Below are positions 44,900 to 51,288 of a stretch of DNA of 51,288 nucleotides, one piece after another (positions within the stretch are counted from its first letter, which is position 1; the number at the start of each line of letters is the position of its first letter). This DNA is from Bacteroidaceae bacterium (GTDB taxonomy: Bacteria > Bacteroidota > Bacteroidia > Bacteroidales > Bacteroidaceae), in assembly GCA_017556585.1 (NCBI GenBank), contig JAFYMP010000075.1, forward strand, positions 1 to 51,288, read 5' to 3'. The notes under the pieces were generated by a model. That model saw only the letters and a program-made list of their open reading frames with translations, made no database searches and was not told the DNA's origin. A program made the translations under genes and the position numbers.

Positions 44900-46780
44900 T
44901 CAAATAATATTAAAACCTATACGAGGACGTTCATTGTTTTTCCCTTTTATGAACTTCTCATTCATTTTCTCATATTGTTTCAGTTCATCCGGTGTAACAG
45001 AAGGTCTGGTTTCTGCAATTGTTCTTTCTAATAAATCTTGATTGATTTTTACCAGATGTTTGGCTTGTACACTTACATCAAACGAACGTCTGGCACACTC
45101 TTTTACTATAAAACTAATATCGCTTGACGTATAACCATGTGTAAGTTTTGCAATATGATTTGTGTCAATTTCATCGTGTGGACGCTTAACAAGTTCTAAT
45201 TCTATTAACTCTTTACGAGCATTATCGTCGGGAAGCCCTACATATATAATCTCATCTACCCGGCCATGTCTAATTATAGCAGGGTCGATGGCGTCTATAC
45301 GATTTGTGGTTGCCACAACAAAGACATTTTTATTGGCGCAATCATTGAGTCTGGTCAGAAATTCAGCCACTTCGTTTGCCTGATTATTATCATCATTAGT
45401 TCCTCGTTTAGGAACCAGACTATCAAATTCTTCAAAAACCAGAAGTACACCGCAATTATTTTTTGCAGCCATTTCTTCCCCACGATTAAATAGATCTGCT
45501 ATCATATTCTGTGAACCATGTATGTATATACTACCTAAATCACTTGGGTTTATTACACTGAAAAGCAACCCACTCTCTTCGGCTAATTTTTTAGATATAA
45601 AAGATTTACCTGTACCCGGAGGCCCCCAAAGCAAGATCCCATTGGGAGGCGTAATATGGAACTGTTCAGCTAATTCGCGATTTTGCATAATACTTACAAA
45701 ATTGCGTGTCAGTTTACATTTTAATTGTTCCATGCCTGCCACATCTTTAAAACCATTGCCCGTAACACGTTCAATTTTAACATTAGACTTAGGTTGCGAT
45801 AATACCTGCTGTTTGGAATCTTCTGCTGTTTCTTCTGTATTAGAATTCTGTTTAAAAATATCCTTTTTAGATACCTCTTTGGTAAGGAAATCACTCTCCC
45901 TCTGTTGTTCAATTCCAAGATATTTAGCTATTGCAAAAGCAAACTCTTCAATGTTCTGAAATCTTCTGGAAGGTTTAAGGGAAATAGCTCTTGCCACAAT
46001 CTTTTTTAATGGCTCTTCCATATCAAGTTGCGCATCATTGTCTTTCATATATCTTACCATTCTGGCATCATTCAGATTCTCTCCATAAGAAGTTATCCCC
46101 TCTTCCCAAGGATGCTTTTTTTGTAGAATATAAGCAAGTAGAATACCCAAAGCAAATATATCTGTCTTAATATTGTAATGTCCTATTAGTGTTTCAGGTG
46201 CTTTGAATAACACCGATGGTATGGTACGGTCAAATGTAACAGTACCTTCACATTTCATGGAAACACAGTTTAGCCCTGCTATACGCAATTTCGTGTTACC
46301 ATCCTTATCATTATAAACTAAAACACTATTAGTAGATATGTTATTATGGCATCCACCACCTAACTGCCATGATAGTTCCTTAATACCAATCAATAGATTA
46401 TAGAATTGCAGTAAAATTTCCTTTTCATCTATTGAGTTGTTTGAAAAAATATAGTCATGCAGTGTAGTGTAGTTTTCGTATTCAAGAACCATCCAACTAA
46501 TAGCTACAAATTCATCTACCAAATGACCATGTTCAACGAATTCAGGAAACATAAGTTTTGTTTCTCCTGTAATGTTAACCAAATTCTTGGCTACTTCAAA
46601 TTCCGGAATAACATCTTCATCAAAACAATCCGGAAGAGCCTTCAGATTATACACTATCATTATCATATCTTTATCGGAGTTTTCCTCTCTTACATGATAA
46701 ACATCTCTATACGAAGTGCTTTTTCCTAAAAGCCCTATCAGATTGTAACCTTCTAAATTTGTGTCCAATTCAAACAGCAT
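44900..46780 (-). CDS. Pseudokinase fused to Vps4/katanin-like AAA ATPase
   Basis: 626 residues from ATG 46780. Residues about 10-290 follow the protein-kinase fold (APE at 194-196; TDIFALG at 206-212, the conserved DxxxxG of kinases) but the catalytic residues are gone: Tyr44 replaces the VAIK Lys, HNNIS (145-149) replaces HRDLK, and RIAGL (166-170) replaces the DFG site. A low-complexity linker (300-340) leads to one AAA module: Walker A GPPGTGKS at 386-393, Walker B FEEFD at 449-453 (Glu for the usual Asp), ATTN sensor, RHGR finger at 504-507, pore-loop-like YIHG. The C-terminus RPSVTPDELKQYEKM matches the Vps4/katanin class. The start overlaps the sigma-like gene by 11 bases. A longer start (46831) is less likely. 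I infer a signal-gated remodelling ATPase. Confidence 0.85.
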   Translation of the reverse strand: MLFELDTNLEGYNLIGLLGKSTSYRDVYHVREENSDKDMIMIVYNLKALPDCFDEDVIPEFEVAKNLVNITGETKLMFPEFVEHGHLVDEFVAISWMVLEYENYTTLHDYIFSNNSIDEKEILLQFYNLLIGIKELSWQLGGGCHNNISTNSVLVYNDKDGNTKLRIAGLNCVSMKCEGTVTFDRTIPSVLFKAPETLIGHYNIKTDIFALGILLAYILQKKHPWEEGITSYGENLNDARMVRYMKDNDAQLDMEEPLKKIVARAISLKPSRRFQNIEEFAFAIAKYLGIEQQRESDFLTKEVSKKDIFKQNSNTEETAEDSKQQVLSQPKSNVKIERVTGNGFKDVAGMEQLKCKLTRNFVSIMQNRELAEQFHITPPNGILLWGPPGTGKSFISKKLAEESGLLFSVINPSDLGSIYIHGSQNMIADLFNRGEEMAAKNNCGVLLVFEEFDSLVPKRGTNDDNNQANEVAEFLTRLNDCANKNVFVVATTNRIDAIDPAIIRHGRVDEIIYVGLPDDNARKELIELELVKRPHDEIDTNHIAKLTHGYTSSDISFIVKECARRSFDVSVQAKHLVKINQDLLERTIAETRPSVTPDELKQYEKMNEKFIKGKNNERPRIGFNII

Positions 46781-48038
46781 AGTTGTACTTTTTTGAGTTA
46801 ATATCATTCCACCATTGACGTATGGCAACATTGAATTCTTTTCTCAATCTGGAAAATTTGGTGTCAACCCAGTGTCTTGAACGCCCGGATAACATTTCTG
46901 CAACATCAACAGGTTTCATATCTTGAATATAACGCCATTTCCATACCTTTTTTTCTTCATCATCCCAAGGCATTTTGTCCGTAAAATCATGTAGGAATTC
47001 TATTACTTTCTTTTCAAAATCCGAATCATCTTGGCTAATTCCCAGAACTTCACGCAAAGGGCTGGTTTCTGTATATGCAGCATTGGTTTGGCCTATTACA
47101 GTAAGGAAATCTGATGGTAATGTAATTCTTCTTGGAGCTTTATCTACCAAAACATCTTCAAATTGATGCTCGCTATTAAGTAAGGCTGTCTGAAGTACCT
47201 TTTCAGATGCTTTTAGTGTTAATTTGTACATCTGTTCATCCAGATTGAAAAGAGTCATTATTTCCTGTTTGTCAAAACGATCCACATATACTGCAACAAG
47301 AAAATCGTGAATGGGTTTAATATGTACCATTTCATCTATTACGGTCTGGCAATATTCAGATGTGTAATTACCAAAGATCAAACGCGTATTTGCGGGAGTT
47401 CTTGCTCGTGATATCTTTATGTAACCATTATCTTCCAAATAAGACATAATACAATGAGAAGCCACTACGCGCAACCATTGGTAAAAACTGCTACGGTATG
47501 AATATGAATCCAATACTTTCCAGGTACCATCAGACCACAAATGTTCGTATAAGATTGTACTAAAATCATTTGGATCTATATCAACATTGTAGCTTTTGCG
47601 AACATTGTTAATTATGTTGGAACGAAGACGACAAATGCTTTTGCCCGGTATAGTGCTTGAACCATAGAAAAATTTGTAAGCAAAGTCCTGATTGGTCTTG
47701 ATGTTATGTATAATATTTGCCGATTCGCTATTGTAACTTGTTTCAGTCAAATAGGTTTTTACAGATTCATATACTGTAGTCAAAGCATCCTGATCACAAA
47801 AGAAATTCAGTTCTTCGCTTATATTTCCATCTGAATCAAGTAATAGTTCTTTGACCTTTTCCAGTACTTTTGCTCCACTCATAGCAGGTTTCTTGGCAAT
47901 TTTGCATAGACCTGCTGTTATTGTTGCTATCACTTGTTTTGCAAAATCCAATAGTTGTTCTGCATTAAGTGTAAAATGTTTGTCACTGGCTGATTCAATC
48001 AGCTTTATAACTCCACCGTCAATAGTCATTGTATCCAT
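46770..48038 (-). CDS. Sigma-70-like protein with two region-4-like segments
   Basis: 422 residues, longer than an ECF sigma factor. Residues about 155-205 resemble sigma region 2: DFSTILYEHLWSDGTWKVLD, then SYRSSFYQWLRVVASHCIM (ECF-like Y-x-x-F-x-x-WL). Residues 245-285 and 363-405 each look like a region-4 HTH; the second (VWKWRYIQDMKPVDVAEMLS, then DTKFSRLRKEF) is the better. The first 150 residues are unassigned. No start candidates conflict; ATG 48038 is used (48029 possible). A terminator lies just upstream. It overlaps the pseudokinase-AAA gene. Whether it binds RNA polymerase is unproven; a DNA-binding relative is the alternative. Confidence 0.7.
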   Translation of the reverse strand: MDTMTIDGGVIKLIESASDKHFTLNAEQLLDFAKQVIATITAGLCKIAKKPAMSGAKVLEKVKELLLDSDGNISEELNFFCDQDALTTVYESVKTYLTETSYNSESANIIHNIKTNQDFAYKFFYGSSTIPGKSICRLRSNIINNVRKSYNVDIDPNDFSTILYEHLWSDGTWKVLDSYSYRSSFYQWLRVVASHCIMSYLEDNGYIKISRARTPANTRLIFGNYTSEYCQTVIDEMVHIKPIHDFLVAVYVDRFDKQEIMTLFNLDEQMYKLTLKASEKVLQTALLNSEHQFEDVLVDKAPRRITLPSDFLTVIGQTNAAYTETSPLREVLGISQDDSDFEKKVIEFLHDFTDKMPWDDEEKKVWKWRYIQDMKPVDVAEMLSGRSRHWVDTKFSRLRKEFNVAIRQWWNDINSKKYNYAV

Positions 48039-48060
48039 ACCGCGTATTGTTTAATTTGTA

Positions 48061-48097
48061 ACAAAAAAGTCGAACTTCACAACGCAAAGTTCGACTT
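48061..48097 (-). terminator. Terminator upstream of the sigma-like gene
   Basis: 11-bp perfect stem (48067-48077 with 48087-48097), 9-base loop, then TTTTTTG on the minus strand. It would end the transcript of the 451-residue gene and separate it from the sigma-like gene. Confidence 0.75.
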
Positions 48098-48203
48098 AAT
48101 GACCGGTATGGACTATTTTTGCGACAGCCCAAAATGATATTTGTTACAATTGTCTTAAAATCAATATTTTATACATAACTATTTTTGTAAAAACGTTCAT
48201 TTT

Positions 48204-49559
48204 TCAGCAATTTATTGTTATATTCTTAAAAGTTTCAGGTATGATTATATTCTTTTTTGAAACAGTTATATGAGAATTTTCATTTGGGATATAAAATGGT
48301 AAAGCAGATTCACCTAATTCAGCAACACTACTATCAAGAGAAGTGCGAATATCAAGATAATAATCTTTTAAACGGGCCTCTTTAACCTTACCATCTATAA
48401 ACATTGTTTTGCATGTGTTGAATGCCTTTCTACTCTCTGCGCCATTATAATCTTTGTATATCCTACCATAGATATTGCAGAATTGCTGTTCATTATTAAC
48501 TATCTTCAACGTATCAATTCTATTACCGCGACCTTTCCTATCCAATAAGTACATTATGTACACAACTATTGATGCACATCTTCCAAACTGAACCTGTACT
48601 TTTTTCCTTCCTCTTTGAAGATAAATTCTATACATACCATTTGTCTTCAGTTTGTGCTTATCCTTTTCTAATTTAGGGTCGGGTGTTTCTATTGATACAA
48701 TAATCTTGGAATTCTGTGCTATCTTTTCTCTATTTATGCAATTGTCAAAAGCTAAAGCAAGATTTTTAGTATTGAAGAACTGTAGCATAAATTCACTGTA
48801 AACTTTAGGTGAAAACAGATCAAACACGTAATTAACTTCTGCTTTTGCTTTCTGTAACTTTTCTTCAAAATCAATGGGAAACTTATTCATATTACGTGAT
48901 TCGTTAATAAGATTACAGTTTTCCACAAAGCGATTGATAATAACCTTAGATTCTTTATAAGATATATTTGCCGGAACTGTTGAATATGCTGCTTTAGAAA
49001 ATACAGTCGATTTCTCCTTTGGTAATCCAACTATTTTACAATGAATGGATTTAACAGGTTCATCGTCATCAAATAAGGTTTCACCGCAAACATTTCTAAA
49101 AATATCTTTACATGTTTTTGGCTCCTGAACAGCCAAATTCATTAAAGCCTCCTCTATAGCACTTTTTGTCAGTTTTTCTGCCTTGACAATCATGTTGGTA
49201 ATACAACTTCCGGCAGTTTCCTGATTAGCCTTTGCTACAATATATTGTTGTTTTTCAGTATTGGGTGTCGATATAGGTAAAACAATATTTACACCATCTT
49301 TTATTGCTTCATATAAAATGCCATGTTCAAGCCATGCAGATGTATCATGTATTACACTAATTTTATAATCATATATATAACCATTATCTTGTCCTTCAAG
49401 TACCATAAGCCAGAATTTCATAGCCGTTTGTGCTTCATACACAAAACCGTTGTCAGAATTCAGCACATATATAGTACCATCAGATAACTTAACGTTATTC
49501 ATATCATCACAAATAACATCAATATCTATTTTAACAAATTGAGAATCTTCATTTTTCAT
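48204..49559 (-). CDS. Uncharacterised protein, 451 residues
   Basis: No family recognised. A cytoplasmic protein without signal or transmembrane segments. The first half contains beta-rich sequence with conserved-looking patterns (ISVIHDTSAWLEHGILYEAI, IVLPISTPNTEK, TAGSCITNMIVKAE). The second half is helical and basic (KLKTNGMYRIYLQRGRKKV, FGRCASIVVYIMYLLDRKGR). The tail NITINC has no obvious meaning. It lies downstream of the 48-residue small gene (53-base gap) and ends 106 bases before a terminator. Its low GC and codon use match the pseudokinase-AAA unit, so it belongs to the same accessory block. Confidence 0.7.
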   Translation of the reverse strand: MKNEDSQFVKIDIDVICDDMNNVKLSDGTIYVLNSDNGFVYEAQTAMKFWLMVLEGQDNGYIYDYKISVIHDTSAWLEHGILYEAIKDGVNIVLPISTPNTEKQQYIVAKANQETAGSCITNMIVKAEKLTKSAIEEALMNLAVQEPKTCKDIFRNVCGETLFDDDEPVKSIHCKIVGLPKEKSTVFSKAAYSTVPANISYKESKVIINRFVENCNLINESRNMNKFPIDFEEKLQKAKAEVNYVFDLFSPKVYSEFMLQFFNTKNLALAFDNCINREKIAQNSKIIVSIETPDPKLEKDKHKLKTNGMYRIYLQRGRKKVQVQFGRCASIVVYIMYLLDRKGRGNRIDTLKIVNNEQQFCNIYGRIYKDYNGAESRKAFNTCKTMFIDGKVKEARLKDYYLDIRTSLDSSVAELGESALPFYIPNENSHITVSKKNIIIPETFKNITINC

Positions 49560-49612
49560 TATTAGAAACCATTTTTAAGTTGATTACTCGTTATTAGATT
49601 GGCACTCAATTA

Positions 49613-49759
49613 TTATGAATTTCCTGAAGCTAAATTTAGTTCCATTATAAAACGTGAACTTCGCATTATTCTATTAAGAATTATCTGCGTTTCATCTTTT
49701 GTGGCATTGCCTTCCAGATAAGCAGAATAGATGTTTGCATTTCTAATTGTACTCTCCAT
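49613..49759 (-). CDS. 48-residue coupled small protein (anti-sigma-N-terminus-like)
   Basis: The ATG overlaps the stop of the metallopeptidase-like gene as TAATG, a translational-coupling arrangement, which supports it as real. It begins with NANIYSAYLEGNATKDETQI and ends LASGNS. The YLEG-x-x-T-x-x-E-x-x-I pattern resembles the N-terminal zipper-like segment of small anti-sigma proteins, but it lacks the zinc HxxxCxxC. With a sigma-like gene 1.7 kb away an anti-sigma role is a suggestion only. Confidence 0.6.
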   Translation of the reverse strand: MESTIRNANIYSAYLEGNATKDETQIILNRIMRSSRFIMELNLASGNS

Positions 49760-50427
49760 TAAAACCTATAATATTTTTGTTGACACTCTTGAATCTCTTG
49801 TAAGTACTTCTGGCGACATGCCATAAACTCATTCAACAGATTCGGTATAGTTAATGGAATAGAATTATCACGCATTTCTATCACTCTAAACTTGGCATCT
49901 CTTACAAACAGTGCCCTAATCATACCATCAGGATGTGAATAACTACCCGGAGTAAGAAACATACTGACAAGAATCTTTGAATTATTCATATTATGGAGTC
50001 CGGCACGGCATCCCATAAGATAATCAGCAGCTAATTCCTGTTCCCAGATACCATTATTAACACCCGGAAATCTTGTGTTCTGTAAAACTCTGTGGGCACA
50101 TTCGTGAGTTATAACCAAGTAGAAATCTTCTATGGTTTCAATTCTCAGATCCACCAATTGATTTAAATTGATACACAGAACATCATCTTCATAACTTCCG
50201 GAATTGTAGTTGACAAACATTGTCTGACCATTTTTATCATCAGAACAGTCCTGTATTAAACGTGGCATTGGTATATTGAAGAAATCACATGCCGATTTAA
50301 CAGCATCAACCACGGTTTGTACCGAAAGACCAAAACGACCAAAACTATTACTTAGTTTCTCATATTCCTCCATAGAGGAAATATTGAATTGCTTAAACAA
50401 TTCTTGGTTATAAGTATTATTGGGCAT
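49759..50427 (-). CDS. HExxH metallopeptidase-like protein
   Basis: 222 residues, cytoplasmic. The zinc motif HECAH is at 108-112 and a second-site motif EQELAADYLMGC follows at 129-140, the E-x-x-x-D spacing of gluzincin-type or neutral zinc metallopeptidase (YpfJ-like) proteins. ITHECAHRVLQ with EQELAAD is more like those than ImmA/IrrE proteins. No signal peptide, so an intracellular target is expected. The gene is 39 bases downstream of the DUF1232 gene and overlaps the 48-residue gene. Target unknown. Confidence 0.8.
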   Translation of the reverse strand: MPNNTYNQELFKQFNISSMEEYEKLSNSFGRFGLSVQTVVDAVKSACDFFNIPMPRLIQDCSDDKNGQTMFVNYNSGSYEDDVLCINLNQLVDLRIETIEDFYLVITHECAHRVLQNTRFPGVNNGIWEQELAADYLMGCRAGLHNMNNSKILVSMFLTPGSYSHPDGMIRALFVRDAKFRVIEMRDNSIPLTIPNLLNEFMACRQKYLQEIQECQQKYYRF

Positions 50428-50466
50428 AAACGTTATCTTAATTCAATCTGTTTGTATGTAATAATA

Positions 50467-50796
50467 CTACTCAATTATTGTATAGCCAAACCACTGATTG
50501 AGTGTCTGATCAACTTGCACTGCAATCTGTGGGGTCACTCTTTTCTTAACCTTGTTGTAGGCAATCATCAAAGTTGCAACATTGTCGGCATAACCAAACA
50601 CGCCATGCTTTTCTTTGCTCAATAGCTGATTGGGCAGAAACTGATAACCCAACGCAGATACGATAATCGTCTTATCCCACACAGAAGTTGTAGGGTCTTT
50701 TAAAACATAGTATAATTCAAGAAGTATACGTGTTGTACCTCTACCAAGATTCGAAGCATTTTGCTTGATATTCCTCCAAATAGTCATTTCATTCAT
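50467..50796 (-). CDS. DUF1232 protein, short form
   Basis: 109 residues, lacking the N-terminal membrane segment of the protein at 38155 but otherwise similar: TRILLELYYVLKDPTTSVWD aligns with TRPLLQFYYVMDDENTSTLD, and the end TLNQWFGYTIIE with TLDEWFGVEYE. One family position differs: the D-F-I-P signature is replaced by LPNQLL. GC is about 43% in a sampled line, above its neighbours. It heads the run with the HExxH protein. Second paralogue in the window; function unknown. Confidence 0.8.
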   Translation of the reverse strand: MNEMTIWRNIKQNASNLGRGTTRILLELYYVLKDPTTSVWDKTIIVSALGYQFLPNQLLSKEKHGVFGYADNVATLMIAYNKVKKRVTPQIAVQVDQTLNQWFGYTIIE

Positions 50797-51034
50797 AGTT
50801 TATTTCTTTAAAGGTTCTATACTACAGAATGAAATAATGAATAATTTCTATCAAAGTGTAACTCCGTGCAATATTTGTATTTGGATATAATTTTATACAT
50901 ATTAGGAGTTGATATAAAGAAAATATCACGTGTATACTATAGTCTTTATTTTATCATTAATTCTATTCTCTCATTAATACAATTAGACGTAAAAAAACAG
51001 ACAAACGCGCTACGCACTTTTAATAATACTTCAT

Positions 51035-51288
51035 TTACTCCTCGTTAAGTTCTCTGCGCCACTTAACAAACGAATACAAATCGATATTTCTTCCTGCTTC
51101 TACATTCAAATCACTAAGTCTGTTCTTTAGATTTTCTTCCAAAGAATTATACATAATATTGGAAAATAGGAACGGGCGCTTTTTCGCGGAAAATGAAGAT
51201 TCTCCATTTGAATCATCACATAACGATTCGACTATCAACCCATTACGGTGATCGCATAAAGACCATTCGGACGTAAGAATGGATGAGA
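51035..51288 (-). CDS. C-terminal part of an unknown protein (start outside window)
   Basis: The minus-strand frame is open from the window edge to TAA at 51035, giving at least 84 residues; a TTG start at 51238 is not needed. The end RNIDLYSFVKWRRELNEE is acidic/basic and helical; no domain is recognisable. A 238-base gap to the next gene on its 3' side holds no clear terminator. Confidence 0.5.
   Translation of the reverse strand, partial: SSILTSEWSLCDHRNGLIVESLCDDSNGESSFSAKKRPFLFSNIMYNSLEENLKNRLSDLNVEAGRNIDLYSFVKWRRELNEE

Noticed and set aside
44900..46780. Active Ser/Thr kinase
   Set aside because: VAIK Lys, HRD Asp and DFG Asp are all missing, so it is called a pseudokinase.
49759..50427. 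ImmA/IrrE-type phage repressor protease
   Set aside because: HECAH is present, but there is no adjacent XRE repressor or phage gene, and the EQELAAD motif fits neutral zinc metallopeptidase-like proteins better.
36000..51288. Integrated phage or conjugative element
   Set aside because: No integrase, transposase, capsid, mobilisation gene or tRNA-associated direct repeat is seen in the block.

Overview
The window looks like chromosomal DNA of a low-GC member of the Bacteroidales (Bacteroides/Prevotella relatives). The evidence is a TonB-dependent Oar-type receptor, BspA-type leucine-rich repeats, SPII lipoproteins, a Bacteroidetes-type PurM, phoH next to purC, start codons without clear Shine-Dalgarno sequences, and many upstream TAnnTTTG elements, the -7 box of Bacteroidetes promoters. 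I read it by eye on both strands; no database search was possible, so family names rest on motifs.

Positions 1-35,900 are mostly housekeeping DNA. In order they hold htpG (5' end cut by the window), a patatin/beta-barrel protein, tRNA-Arg(ACG), a minus-strand unit ligA-dapA-M23 lipoprotein, trmD, a PatB/MalY aminotransferase, a Gfo/Idh/MocA oxidoreductase and a MarC protein. Then come a plus-strand run phoH-purC-aroE-purM and a minus-strand run pyrK-pyrD-pepD-MFS. These are followed by a BspA-like lipoprotein, a small XRE regulator with a long AT-rich upstream region, holA, an HSDR_N nuclease-fold protein, a coiled-coil zinc-ribbon protein, Nif3, pncA-pncB, an EamA transporter, an Oar-type receptor, aspS and a membrane-anchored AraC-type regulator. 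Two enzymes have unusual address tags: AroE carries an N-terminal membrane anchor and acidic linker, and PncA carries a lipoprotein signal.

Positions 35,988-51,288 are accessory and all on the minus strand. A WG-repeat membrane protein and a flavodoxin-like lipoprotein lead into a RelA/SpoT homologue with an intact HD hydrolase and a damaged synthetase, followed downstream by a vWA (MIDAS) protein and a DUF1232 protein. The vWA/DUF1232 pair has visibly higher GC than its neighbours. A second DUF1232 gene lies at 50,467 and a broken DUF1232 tail at 41,261.

The most interesting part is 43,012-51,288. One compact unit encodes a sigma-70-like protein, then (overlapping) a pseudokinase fused to a Vps4/katanin-like AAA ATPase, two or three related small YbjN-like proteins and a 55-residue zinc-ribbon protein, closed by a strong terminator. 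Just upstream is a second run: DUF1232, an HExxH metallopeptidase-like protein, a 48-residue protein coupled by TAATG and resembling the start of anti-sigma proteins, and a 451-residue protein of unknown family. I infer that these make up a signalling or stress/conflict module combining regulated transcription, an AAA remodeller and possibly proteolysis. That function is a hypothesis from gene content and has not been shown.
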